64,000 nt of DNA from a bacterium (GCA_017405375.1 JAFRAO010000039.1:55979-119978), one strand, 5' to 3'. Positions 29,386 to 38,783 are shown, counted from the stretch's first letter. Notes: generated from the letters alone by a model not told the origin. Program-made: numbers and translations.

Positions 29386-30585
29386 CTATGATAATATAAG
29401 ATTTTTAAAACTAAATTTTTTATTTCTGATTATTCTATCTGCCAATTTTTGCTTATATAAATTATCTGAAAGAACAGTCGCAAGTTCTCTGTAACTTTTA
29501 GCTAAATTTGAATGCGGATTAATATCATATACAGGAAGTCCTTTATTAATCGCCGATATAAGCGTAAAATAATTGTTTGGAATCTTCCAATAAATTTTTC
29601 TGTTTAATGTTTTTTCAGCATCATCAATCGAAATATCATCATTCTCTATATAACGATTTACAACAATTTTCGTTTTATCTTTATCATAACCCAATCTGTC
29701 AAATACATCCAAACATCTTTGGCAATTTCTTAGTGCAGGTAAATTTAATACCGAAACAAGCATAATAAAATCAGTATTATCCAAAATAGGAATTGTTTTA
29801 TCATCAAATATGTTACTTGTGTCAATAATTACATAAGAAAAAGTTTTACGTAATTTTTCAAATAATGTAAATATTTGGTTAGTTGTAATATTTTTAGATT
29901 GTTCCAAATATGGAGAATCCGCTAAAACATACAAATTTGTATTTTTATATTTATCAAATGTTGCTAAAAAGAATTCTTCATTAGCATTGTTTAAATTATC
30001 AAATACATAAGCAATATTAAAAGACGGTTTAATATCCAAAAAGTTAATAACATCGCCTAATTGAAAATTCATATCAATAAGCGCCACTTTTTCCTTTGTA
30101 ATATTAGCAAGTTCTAAAGCTAAATTAACTGCGATTGAAGTTTTACCTATACCGCCTTTATTGGAAAATAAAGTAATAACTTTGCAATTATTATGTTTAA
30201 TAACATTGTTATACTCGAAAAATTTACCTATGACAGCAGAAAATTCTTGTTCCTTTATTGGCTTTGGCAAGAAATCTTTAGCTCCTGCGCGCATAGATTT
30301 TATCACTGTATCAATACTGTAATCATCTGCCATAGTCATCACATTGATTCTCGGATTATCTTGTAAAATTCTTGCTACGAAATCACATCTTTGCTGAATA
30401 TCCTCAGAAATATCCATAATCACAACAAGCCTTTTTAGATTAATAATCTTATTATAATTTATTTCACTCAAAGAATTAAAAGATTTTATACTTTCAATAT
30501 TATTTTCAAACGGTTTCAAATAATTAGTAATTATTTGTTTTGAAATATCATCTTTATCAAGAATAACAACAGTAAATTTATCCAT
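29386..30585 (-). CDS. CpaE/TadZ-like ATPase with N-terminal receiver domain
   Basis: About 399 residues from the ATG at 30585, which has GAGG six bases upstream; the ORF extends to another ATG at 30597. Residues 1-125 form a response-regulator receiver with acidic ILDKDD, VVIMD and FLPKPI. Residues about 135-390 form a MinD/ParA-like ATPase with deviant Walker A FSNKGGIGKTS and VALIDMNFQLGD. CpaE/TadZ proteins localise pilus assembly machines at the cell pole. No other Tad genes are adjacent; pilT and prepilin genes are elsewhere in the window. Confidence 0.85.
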   Translation of the reverse strand: MDKFTVVILDKDDISKQIITNYLKPFENNIESIKSFNSLSEINYNKIINLKRLVVIMDISEDIQQRCDFVARILQDNPRINVMTMADDYSIDTVIKSMRAGAKDFLPKPIKEQEFSAVIGKFFEYNNVIKHNNCKVITLFSNKGGIGKTSIAVNLALELANITKEKVALIDMNFQLGDVINFLDIKPSFNIAYVFDNLNNANEEFFLATFDKYKNTNLYVLADSPYLEQSKNITTNQIFTLFEKLRKTFSYVIIDTSNIFDDKTIPILDNTDFIMLVSVLNLPALRNCQRCLDVFDRLGYDKDKTKIVVNRYIENDDISIDDAEKTLNRKIYWKIPNNYFTLISAINKGLPVYDINPHSNLAKSYRELATVLSDNLYKQKLADRIIRNKKFSFKNLILS

Positions 30586-30751
30586 ATGTAACCTCATCGC
30601 TCATAATATCACAAATATCACAGTATATCAATAAATCAAAATAAAATTTGCAACATAAGTGTAAAAATTTGTAAAATTAAAAAATTTTATGATTGAAAAA
30701 TGTTTATTAAAATGCTACAATAGTAGTGGAAGAAGGTAAGGCTGCATTTTA

Positions 30752-31561
30752 ATGTCCAATATTAATTGCCCAAGACAATTCAATTTTAGATCACTTGATA
30801 ATTTAGCTGCAAGTAACAATACTAACAGTTCATTGAGTAGTGCTACTATTGACAAGCAATTGGAAAATGATTGTAAGTTAAAACAAAATGAATTAAAAGA
30901 AGATAAATTTTCTAATTCAAATTGCGAAGGATTAAAGAAAGGTATTGCAATCAGTTCATTTTTAGGTGCAATGTTACCTGTAATCGGATTGAATATTTTA
31001 ACTAAATCTAAATTTAATGCATTGAAAAATTCTAACATAAGCAAATTTAAATCTATTTGGGGACTGTTTGAGATAGAAAATTTTTGGCAAATATTAGCAA
31101 CAACAGTAGGCGGTATAGCAGGTGGGCTTTTAGGCGGGATGCAATGTAAAACCTCTAAACAAGATAAAGAAGCAATGTATAGAGAAGGTATCTTTGAAAC
31201 ATTAAATAACATTACACCAACAACACTTGTAGGACTTGGAACTTTATATTCAAATAAAACAGGAAAACTTAAATCAGTTCCGGCAAAAGCTCTTTTAATT
31301 ATAAGTTCAGTAGTTGGCGGAATGTTTATTGCAAATAAATCTGCAAATTTTATAAATACTAATCTCTTTGACAATGGCAAACCTAATGAAGCAAAAATTC
31401 GACATTTTAAACCGCTGGATTGTCTTGTTCACGCTGATGATATACTAAATTTAGCTATATTAACAAAAATTCCGTTTGTAAATAAATTACAAATGGATAA
31501 AATACTGCCGTTTATATATGCACGTGCAGGTTATGAGGTTGGTACAGCAAAAGAAAGGTAA
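30752..31561 (+). CDS. Uncharacterised glycine-rich membrane protein
   Basis: 269 residues. The N-terminal 60 residues are polar, with QFNFRS at 9-14, a weaker relative of the IxF motif of the neighbours. Four hydrophobic segments follow (about 64-84, 116-130, 154-166, 176-194), including glycine-rich VGGIAGGLLGGM. No family is recognised. AAGGTAAGG about 14-20 bases upstream may serve as ribosome-binding site. Stop lies 12 bases before a direct-repeat operator candidate. Confidence 0.7.
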   Translation: MSNINCPRQFNFRSLDNLAASNNTNSSLSSATIDKQLENDCKLKQNELKEDKFSNSNCEGLKKGIAISSFLGAMLPVIGLNILTKSKFNALKNSNISKFKSIWGLFEIENFWQILATTVGGIAGGLLGGMQCKTSKQDKEAMYREGIFETLNNITPTTLVGLGTLYSNKTGKLKSVPAKALLIISSVVGGMFIANKSANFINTNLFDNGKPNEAKIRHFKPLDCLVHADDILNLAILTKIPFVNKLQMDKILPFIYARAGYEVGTAKER

Positions 31562-31572
31562 ATATATTTCGA

Positions 31573-31586
31573 TTAACATTTCTTAA
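31573..31586 (-). promoter_or_regulatory. Direct-repeat operator candidate (one mismatch, minus orientation)
   Basis: On the minus strand TTAAGAAATGTTAA, one base different from the exact elements at 19777 and 63816. It lies 107 bases before the GGDEF gene. Confidence 0.35.
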
Positions 31587-31693
31587 TAAAATCATATTAT
31601 TTTAGCAATTTTTTTTATTTTATGTTTATATAAATGTACAAGCAATTATTAAAAAATATACATTATCTAAAGTTTAGATAGGACGGAGCAAAA

Positions 31694-32911
31694 ATGAATA
31701 CAATTTATCCCAAATTGAGCATAATAAGCGGTGCAAACATTGCATTTAAGCAAGCAGAAAATTCTCAAGTAAGCAATAATGAAAAGATTAATGCAAAAGA
31801 GCAACTTGTAACAAGTCCTATAAAAGATGAGTTTAAGTTGAGTGCAGAAAAAAATAATAAACTTACGAAAAGGGAAAAAATAATATTAGCAGTATCATCA
31901 GTGGCAGTTGCTGTTCCTACGGCAGTATTATTAGTTGGCAGTCATTTCGCTAAAAAATATTTGGAGTTATTAGGTGATAAGGCCCCATTAGGTTTTATCA
32001 GACGTATTATTAATTTAGGAAAAGTAGCTGCTACTGATGAGATGACAGGACTTGGCAACAAAGCCAATTTGTTGATATCATTAGATAAAGATTATCGAAA
32101 AGCTATAAAAGATAATAAATCTCTTAATATCGGAATGTTTGATATGGATAACTTCAAATCAGTTAATGAAATTTTGGGACACTTGAAAGGAGATAGTGTT
32201 CTTAAACTTATTAGCGGAGATATAAAAGCTATTTGTGAAAAGCATGGTGTAAAACCATACAGGTTTGGCGGCGAAGAATTTGTAATTACTTCTATTGGAA
32301 AAAGTAAAGAAGAAATGAAAGGAATTATGGAAGAAATTTCTCAAACAATAGCCCATAATGAAGAATTACAAAGTAAATTGCCAAATTTTATGAGTGAATT
32401 ACAAACAAAACTGGATTCAATAACCCAAGAGACAAATAATGTACAAATAAATATTTTTGATCAATTAAAAAAAGCAAAATTAAGTGAACAAGAAGAAGAA
32501 CAACTTAGAAAAAGTATTGTTGAATTTGTTGAATCACGTAGAAGTAGAAGTGATAATACTATTATTGATGCCATTATAAATAGAATGGAGCAAAAATCAG
32601 GCAATCAGATTAATATAGATACACTTATCAAAACTGATAAAAATACTAAAGAAAATTTGGGTGTATTACTGGATAATTTATTGGCACCATTAGAATCAGA
32701 AAAACATGACCTTGAAAAATGGTACAGACATTTCAAAAGAACAAACAAATTCACCATAAGCGGCGGTTGTGCAACATTTAATAATCAAAAACATGCCTAT
32801 GACACAAGTTTAAAATTATTAAAAGTTGCCGATGACGGGTTGCAAAGAGCAAAAGCCCAGGGTAAAAATAATATTTTTGATGTTAGTGACATAATTAAAT
32901 TACCACAATAA
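31694..32911 (+). CDS. GGDEF diguanylate cyclase with large internal insertion and N-terminal IxF motif
   Basis: 405 residues. NIAFKQ lies at 15-20, one transmembrane helix at about 63-83, and a GGDEF domain starts at DEMTGLGNKANL (115-126). The metal-binding FDMDNFKSVNE (149-159) and active GGEEF (192-196) are intact, so c-di-GMP synthesis is possible. The next conserved element, FTISGGCATF, comes only at 353-362, about 110 residues later than usual; the extra segment is helical and charged. No RxxD inhibitory site precedes GGEEF. GGAG precedes the ATG. Confidence 0.85.
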   Translation: MNTIYPKLSIISGANIAFKQAENSQVSNNEKINAKEQLVTSPIKDEFKLSAEKNNKLTKREKIILAVSSVAVAVPTAVLLVGSHFAKKYLELLGDKAPLGFIRRIINLGKVAATDEMTGLGNKANLLISLDKDYRKAIKDNKSLNIGMFDMDNFKSVNEILGHLKGDSVLKLISGDIKAICEKHGVKPYRFGGEEFVITSIGKSKEEMKGIMEEISQTIAHNEELQSKLPNFMSELQTKLDSITQETNNVQINIFDQLKKAKLSEQEEEQLRKSIVEFVESRRSRSDNTIIDAIINRMEQKSGNQINIDTLIKTDKNTKENLGVLLDNLLAPLESEKHDLEKWYRHFKRTNKFTISGGCATFNNQKHAYDTSLKLLKVADDGLQRAKAQGKNNIFDVSDIIKLPQ

Positions 32912-32917
32912 AAGATA

Positions 32918-34207
32918 TTATTTCAAAGTAATACCAATACTTTTTAAATCATTTACCATATCATCAGATAAAACAGTGTTTTTGCGTTTTAAATATTTTA
33001 AATTTGAAATAATTACGTTGTTAAATTTTGACAAATTTACATCTGATACATACTCTATATCAGAATTTAAAATATTCTTTACTCTACGCATTATATCTTT
33101 AAAAAAAGGCTTATTTTCATCATTATCAAAGAATTTTAGTAATGAATTATTTGATTCGGCATATATATCTTTATTAAACAATTCAATTATCAAATTGGCA
33201 TTATTATTATTTTCCGCTTTTGATAATATTAAATCAAAAATTTTATATACTTTATTTTTCTGTCCTTTAGAAATATAATATGCTAAATCTTTCAATAATT
33301 CTTTTTCTGAATGTTGGTCTAATTCAGAGTATAAAGTAGAATGCTTTTTACAAGGTACAGTTATTTTTTGAGGTTTTGAACCCTGATACGTTGCATCTAT
33401 AACCTTTAAATTGTTTTTTTGTGATATATTTGTAATTCTGAGATTTGAATTTCTGTTTAGCAAATAATCATTACTTAGCGAGTTTTTATTATAATTATTA
33501 AAGATGACATTATTAGTGTAATCTTTCAATTTCAACACTTTGTTTTTTCTTGGTACAGTTATTTTAAATATATGTATTGGAATTGATTTATCTAAACTTG
33601 TACCGTATTTTTTTGCTTCATTGATGCTTGTAGTAGCAGATATGTAGGCATTATCCGTAAAAATATCCCCAACTTTTAAATTATCAATCATATCTTTAAA
33701 TTTTGAATTATTATCAAACTTAACACCCCTATATAAAACCAATTTATTTTTGGTATGAGGTGCTTTATCAAACAAAGAATCCATACAATCGAGCATTGCA
33801 TATTCATTCAATGCATTGTTAGTTCTGATAGCAGACTTAGAGTGGATACCCCGCATAAGAGGATTAAATCTCTTATTGAATGAATTAATATAGTTTGCAA
33901 GAGTGTACATTTCTTCATCCGAATAAGTTTGAAAAATAGATAAATCATTATTGTTTCTTAGAACATTAAATTTATCGGGTAAATTTGCTTTAAAAGAAAT
34001 TCCGGGATTTAAATTATTAAACAATGTGCTAATAAATTTATTATCATTAAACTTATTACAAGACAAATCTTTATCAAAAAAATCTTCATGAAATGCCATT
34101 TTTTTTAGTACTAATTGATTTGATGAATACGCATTAGAATAATGTTTTTTTGTATCAAAATTTTCATTACTACGAAATGTTACTGCATTAATCTTTTCTA
34201 TTCTCAT
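32918..34207 (-). CDS. ADP-ribosyltransferase-like protein, active site partly altered, two IxF motifs
   Basis: 429 residues. Residues about 90-265 resemble ADP-ribosyltransferase exoenzymes (R-S-E class): LYRG with R160, then YISATTS with TTS at 192-194, and LSNDYLLNRNSNLRI where ExEVLL...RG is expected. Both glutamates of the ExE turn are replaced (S245, D247), so activity is doubtful or altered. The N-terminus has AVTFRS (8-13) and GISFKA (69-74). The C-terminal 160 residues are helical and unrecognised. No immunity-like partner is obvious next to it. Confidence 0.65.
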   Translation of the reverse strand: MRIEKINAVTFRSNENFDTKKHYSNAYSSNQLVLKKMAFHEDFFDKDLSCNKFNDNKFISTLFNNLNPGISFKANLPDKFNVLRNNNDLSIFQTYSDEEMYTLANYINSFNKRFNPLMRGIHSKSAIRTNNALNEYAMLDCMDSLFDKAPHTKNKLVLYRGVKFDNNSKFKDMIDNLKVGDIFTDNAYISATTSINEAKKYGTSLDKSIPIHIFKITVPRKNKVLKLKDYTNNVIFNNYNKNSLSNDYLLNRNSNLRITNISQKNNLKVIDATYQGSKPQKITVPCKKHSTLYSELDQHSEKELLKDLAYYISKGQKNKVYKIFDLILSKAENNNNANLIIELFNKDIYAESNNSLLKFFDNDENKPFFKDIMRRVKNILNSDIEYVSDVNLSKFNNVIISNLKYLKRKNTVLSDDMVNDLKSIGITLK

Positions 34208-34344
34208 ATAACCAACCTAACCTGTGTGTATAATTATAAAACATTTAACAATAAATTTTTAGAGTATTTAATAAAAAAATTTACAAATATTGACAAATGT
34301 ATAAAAATTCATCATCAAAGGTATTAAATGAAAAAGCAAAAACT

Positions 34345-35829
34345 CTAAAATTTAGCTTTCATTGGCGGAACAATCAAATAATATATCAGATATTCTCTTT
34401 CCATATTTAATGCATTTTTTACTTTGAATCTATATTCATAAGGCTCTATAGGATTGTTTCTATCTAAATAAGGACAGGCTGCATACAAATCTCTTATTAG
34501 CTCTTGTTGTGTTCTATCAATTATTATAAGTCCTGATTCTTTCAAATCACTTTCATCTATCCATGGATTTTTATATCCGTATGTATCTAAAATACAAATA
34601 GGGTGAGTTTTTGTATATATACTTAATGGTAAAGTCCATTCAATATAACCTCCTATATATTTTAAAGGAGAATTTATTTTTTGATTCCAAGCTGTACTTA
34701 AATCATTATATAATGTCGATACAGGATATCTGCTCCTATAATTTTTTTCTACACCCAGTAGAGTTATCATTGTAACAGAAACCAAAAACATTGCAATATA
34801 GGCAAGTTTAAAAACAAGATTAAAGTCTTTTTTAGAAATTTCTTTTGTTGGTATAAAATAAAATAACATAATCCCAGCAAGGAATAAGAATTCATATCCC
34901 CACCTTGGACGCATAGAACCACCGCAAGCTAATCCCATTATAATATTAATAATCAGAGGAGAAAATCCTATTAGAATTAAAAAACAACTTTTTTCATTTA
35001 ATAAAAAATTTATTTTCATCTCAGATTTTTGCTTTATTTTTAATATTGTAAAGATGACTAAAGTTCCGGCAATTGATGCAATCTGCATTATAAGGAAAAT
35101 AATAAGTTCAAGTTGCACAAAAGTTGCCGATGGTGAAAGCTCATTTCCAAAATATCTTAAAGAAAAGAAATCATGCTGAAATAACCAAATCAAATGAGGC
35201 AAAAATATTAAAAATGCAATAATCATGGAAATATACAAGTATATATTTTTGAAAATTTCTCGTTTAAATATTAAAGTCCATATAAATAAAGGTATTATAA
35301 TAAGTCCTGTCTGATATTTATCTAATAGGCTTAAGCCTGTAATAATACCTAATTTTATCCAATCACAACGATTATTTTGGGTAATAGATTTAAATGCATA
35401 GTATGTTAACATTGGCAAAAAACATAATAGTACTACATCCGGATTAAAACCATAGTAACTTATTACATAAGTATATGCCCAACAGCCTTCCATAATAACG
35501 GCAGACAATATTGCTCTTTTATCATCTAAAAAAAACTTAGCAAGTTTGTATATATAAAAGAAACCAATTAAAATAAAAATTGTGCATAATGCATAGATAG
35601 AATAATCTGTTTTAAAAATTGAATATACACAATATGTAATCCAAGCAGCCAAAGGCGGATGTTTAGAAGTTCCAAAATCATGTAAAGAGCCCCAAAAAAT
35701 TCCTTCCAAGCTGTCAGTAGGCAAAACAAGCCTTATCATACCTATAGATGGCCAGATTATTAAATTAATTAATACAAATAATATAACTTTTTTCTGTTCA
35801 AAATTACATTTATTTAAAAAAGTTTTCAT
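34345..35829 (-). CDS. GT-C glycosyltransferase (GT39/ArnT-like)
   Basis: About 494 residues from the ATG at 35829; an upstream TTG at 35841 is less likely. About ten to twelve transmembrane helices are visible, with the family's first-loop acidic motif in TDSLEGIFWG and the HPPLAAW segment that is common in dolichyl/undecaprenyl-phosphate sugar transferases. A soluble C-terminal tail begins near residue 385. Substrate unknown. It resembles the enzyme at 23496 only in general fold. Confidence 0.8.
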   Translation of the reverse strand: MKTFLNKCNFEQKKVILFVLINLIIWPSIGMIRLVLPTDSLEGIFWGSLHDFGTSKHPPLAAWITYCVYSIFKTDYSIYALCTIFILIGFFYIYKLAKFFLDDKRAILSAVIMEGCWAYTYVISYYGFNPDVVLLCFLPMLTYYAFKSITQNNRCDWIKLGIITGLSLLDKYQTGLIIIPLFIWTLIFKREIFKNIYLYISMIIAFLIFLPHLIWLFQHDFFSLRYFGNELSPSATFVQLELIIFLIMQIASIAGTLVIFTILKIKQKSEMKINFLLNEKSCFLILIGFSPLIINIIMGLACGGSMRPRWGYEFLFLAGIMLFYFIPTKEISKKDFNLVFKLAYIAMFLVSVTMITLLGVEKNYRSRYPVSTLYNDLSTAWNQKINSPLKYIGGYIEWTLPLSIYTKTHPICILDTYGYKNPWIDESDLKESGLIIIDRTQQELIRDLYAACPYLDRNNPIEPYEYRFKVKNALNMEREYLIYYLIVPPMKAKF

Positions 35830-36071
35830 TTTTTTATCCAATTAACTACATAAATTTTATCATAAAGAAAATAACTTTAATTCAAAATCTAAGAATTTAA
35901 TATAAACAATGTTGGTGATATTTTTGATTTTATCAGAGAAAGTATGTAATTTAGGAGTATTAGTAAAAATTTAACTTGTAAATTTTTCTTAATATTTTAA
36001 ATATAACACAACAAATAATTTCTTTAGTGTTTTTGTATTTATTACAAAACAAGAAAGGATTTTGTAATTTT

Positions 36072-37604
36072 ATGAACATTACCTCTTTAAGCAATTATCA
36101 TTTAAACAATTATAAATTAGAACAGCAAAACAAACAAGAAAATACGAGCGAAAAAAACACCGAATATAATCAAAACAAAAAATATATATCATATCCTGCA
36201 AATTATTATATTTCATTTGGTAATAGTTTTAACGACAATTTGATAGAACAAATGAAGAATACAAAAGATATACAAAAAAGAATCGAGTTATTCAGAAAAA
36301 TGACACCTAAAGCACAAGAAAATTGTGACCAATTGGTTCAAAGATTCAAAAAAGAAGGGCTATCTTTTGAAAATTATTTGAGTGCTTGTGTTAAAGTGCC
36401 ATCATTATTCTATCAATCGCCGATTACACTGGAAAGGAATGTCCGTAATTTAGTTAAAAATTTTAAAAATGAAAAATTAGATATTAAAAATTATTTAAAA
36501 ACTTGTCTAAAAGTACCATCATTATTTTGTCAATCTCCGAATACTATTGAAAATAATGTTCGCAATCTGGTTAAAAAATTTGAAAATGATGGATTAAATT
36601 CCAAAGATTATCTGAAAGCTTGTATCAAACAACCACCATTATTTTGTCTATCTCCGGATACAATCGAAAACAATGTTCGCAATCTGATTAAAAAATTCGA
36701 AAATGATGGATTAAATACTGAGGATTATTTAAATGCTTGTGTTAAATCCCCATCATTATTTTGTCAATCTCCAAATACTATTGAAAAAAATATTCTTAAT
36801 TTCGTTAAAAAATTTGAAAATGATGGATTAAATACTGAGGATTATTTAAATGCTTGTGTTAAATCCCCATCATTATTTTGTCAATCTCCAAATACTATTG
36901 AAAAAAATATTCACAATTTTGTTGAAAAATTTGAAAATGATGGATTAAATACTGAGGATTATTTAAATGCTTGCGTTAAACAACCATCATTATTTTATCA
37001 ATCGCCGGATACTATTGAAAGCAACGTTCGCAATTTGGTTAAAAAATTTGAAAATTATGGATTAAATACTGAGGATTATTTAAATGCTTGTATTAAAAAA
37101 CCACAATTATTTTGTCAATCTCCGAATACAATCGAAAACAATGTTCGCAATCTGGTTAAAAAATTTGAAAATGATGGATTAAAGCCTAAAGATTATTTGA
37201 AAGCTTGTACTAAACAACCGCAATTATTTTATCAATCTCCGGATACTATTGCAGAACATATTAATATTATGAAATTTTCTAATATGAATTTAAAAGTACC
37301 GTTAGAAAATAAAAACTTTTGGGAAAAAATATTAAAGAATCCCGTTATGTTTTCTCTTTCTTCATTAAACTTGCTTGTTCAAAGTTTAATTATTCCAAAG
37401 ATGTTTGAAAATACAGCGATTCCTAAAGAATTAAAAGGAAAGTACTCATTAGTTCCAAAATTAAGAACTTATTTAGAAAACAATCCTGATAAAACATTTG
37501 AATTAAATGTAAAAGGCGCAGATAAAGATATAGAGATTTTGAAAAAATGTATTAATGAATTATGTAATGGGAAAAGTAATCCGTTTACAATAAATCGTAA
37601 ATAA
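36072..37604 (+). CDS. Solenoid protein with eight 39-residue repeats and N-terminal IxF motif
   Basis: About 510 residues from the ATG at 36072, preceded by AAAGGA. A polar N-terminus with YISFGN (46-51) leads to eight tandem 39-residue repeats. Their consensus is F-E-N-D-G-L-N-x-x-D-Y-L-x-A-C, then K-x-P-x-L-F-x-Q-S-P, then T-I-E-x-N-V-x-N-L-V-K-K. A helical C-terminal cap of about 120 residues follows. The P-x-L-F pattern recalls mTERF-type alpha-solenoids, which bind nucleic acid, but relationship is unproven. Few positions vary between repeats. No signal peptide is visible. Confidence 0.75.
   Translation: MNITSLSNYHLNNYKLEQQNKQENTSEKNTEYNQNKKYISYPANYYISFGNSFNDNLIEQMKNTKDIQKRIELFRKMTPKAQENCDQLVQRFKKEGLSFENYLSACVKVPSLFYQSPITLERNVRNLVKNFKNEKLDIKNYLKTCLKVPSLFCQSPNTIENNVRNLVKKFENDGLNSKDYLKACIKQPPLFCLSPDTIENNVRNLIKKFENDGLNTEDYLNACVKSPSLFCQSPNTIEKNILNFVKKFENDGLNTEDYLNACVKSPSLFCQSPNTIEKNIHNFVEKFENDGLNTEDYLNACVKQPSLFYQSPDTIESNVRNLVKKFENYGLNTEDYLNACIKKPQLFCQSPNTIENNVRNLVKKFENDGLKPKDYLKACTKQPQLFYQSPDTIAEHINIMKFSNMNLKVPLENKNFWEKILKNPVMFSLSSLNLLVQSLIIPKMFENTAIPKELKGKYSLVPKLRTYLENNPDKTFELNVKGADKDIEILKKCINELCNGKSNPFTINRK
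36345..37280 (+). repeat. Eight in-frame 117-bp tandem repeats
   Basis: These encode the 39-residue units of the solenoid gene. Units 4 and 5 are almost identical at the DNA level over about 100 bases, which points to recent duplication, while the first two units are clearly older. Copy number is therefore likely to vary between strains. Confidence 0.85.
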
Positions 37605-37680
37605 TGAAAAAAATTAGTAGAACTATTGAACGAATAAATGTAATATACTATATTATTTTCGTCAAACAAGCGAGAATATA

Positions 37681-37954
37681 ATGATAAAAAATATAAAGAA
37701 GTTAATTGCATTTACATTAGCAGAAACTTTAATTGTTATGGGTGCAATTGGTGTTGTTGCAGCATTGACTATACCAAATATGAGCAGAGATACAGGTAAT
37801 GTCGAAAAGTTGCAAGGTTTAAAAAATTGTATGCAGAACTTATAATGCACATGAACAGGCAGTTGTTGCTTATGGTCCTGTTTATGGATGGTTCAAAGGA
37901 ACTATGTGTGAAAATGGGATAGCCGGTAATAAATTGATTTTAATATATTTTTAA
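37681..37954 (+). pseudogene. Broken type IV prepilin-like gene
   Basis: Begins MIKNIKKLIAFTLAETLIVM, a prepilin N-terminus with glutamate at position +5 of the mature protein and a hydrophobic helix. The frame stops at residue 54 after NCMQNL. One base later, another frame continues with YNAHEQAVVAYGPVYGWFKG, as expected for a pilin body, and stops at 37954 after about 35 codons. So one frameshift and a 3' truncation have destroyed it. The normal downstream body of 100 or more residues is missing. Confidence 0.75.
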
Positions 37955-38003
37955 TATAAATTTGAATAAACGAGCATTGAAATTGTTAAAATGAGGTATA
38001 AAT

Positions 38004-38420
38004 ATGAAAAAATGCAAAAATAGTTTAATAAAAATAGTTATAATTTTAATATTCAACTGCTTACTGTTAGCTTTTTGTTTTACGGAACCATTAGATATTG
38101 GCTTAGATAATAAAAAAGAAAAATATAAGGAAGCCGATTACGTTAATAAATATTGTAATGGCAAAATAGAATATATATTGAAAGATAAGACACGCATTGA
38201 TTGTTTAACCGATGAATATGCTATTGAGTTTGACTGGGGCAAAAAATGGGCTGAAGGCATAGGACAAGCCCTATATTACTCAAAAATGACCGGAAAAAAA
38301 CCTGCAGTTGCTTTGATTATCAAATCTCCAAGTGAAAATAAATATGCGGAAAGAATAAAAATTGTTGATAAAAATATTAAAGTTTTTGTAATTAAAGCTA
38401 ATGATTATAAAGACAAATAA
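38004..38420 (+). CDS. Small exported PD-(D/E)XK nuclease-like protein
   Basis: 138 residues. A basic start and hydrophobic stretch (about 8-25, IVIILIFNCLLLAFC) suggest a signal peptide or lipoprotein-like anchor. The mature part has EYILKDKTRIDCLTDEYAIEFDW followed by KWAEGIGQALYYS and PAVALIIK. This order (acidic residue, D-x-L-x-x-x-x-x-x-E, helix with GQ, strand) matches restriction-endonuclease-like folds. It could act on extracellular DNA, perhaps in DNA uptake, but this is inference. It follows the broken prepilin. Confidence 0.6.
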   Translation: MKKCKNSLIKIVIILIFNCLLLAFCFTEPLDIGLDNKKEKYKEADYVNKYCNGKIEYILKDKTRIDCLTDEYAIEFDWGKKWAEGIGQALYYSKMTGKKPAVALIIKSPSENKYAERIKIVDKNIKVFVIKANDYKDK

Positions 38421-38522
38421 ATAAGAAGAGCATAATATTCTTTCTTATTGTTCCGGAAGTTCACATTCTTTTATGGTCTATGAAAAAACGCTGTTTTGGT
38501 AATTTTTGTAAAAATTTCATTA

Positions 38523-38783
38523 TTAAAAACTTCCTCTTTCAGTAATAATCTCATTTATACTCTTGTTAGAAATAATATCTTCAATGATTCCTTTTTCATT
38601 TAGGAAATTATTGTAAATTGTTTCTATAATTTCATTTTCAAAATCATCTAGAATATCAGATAATAAAGCTGAAGTCATAAAATGTTTTAATAATCGGAAT
38701 TTTGATATTTCTCTTTGTTTAATTCCTTTAGCATAAGTTTGAGCAAATACTAAATCTTCCGGATAATTATATTCCGATACCAT
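38523..38783 (-). CDS. Uncharacterised short protein downstream of tRNA-Arg
   Basis: 86 residues from the ATG at 38783; the longer frame would run into the tRNA gene. It is mostly helical and acidic (LSDILDDFENEIIETIYNNF). It starts 30 bases after the tRNA 3' end and has no ribosome-binding site, so it may be the tail of a truncated gene left by an insertion. No family recognised. Confidence 0.4.
   Translation of the reverse strand: MVSEYNYPEDLVFAQTYAKGIKQREISKFRLLKHFMTSALLSDILDDFENEIIETIYNNFLNEKGIIEDIISNKSINEIITERGSF

Noticed and set aside
30715..31380. Antisense ORF of 221 codons opposite the membrane-protein gene at 30752
   Set aside because: The forward frame has a ribosome-binding site, a polar start and membrane segments; the reverse frame has no plausible start signal and mirrors the forward composition.
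36345..37280. CRISPR array
   Set aside because: The 117-bp units are continuous in-frame protein repeats with no alternation of short repeats and unique spacers, and no cas genes are present.
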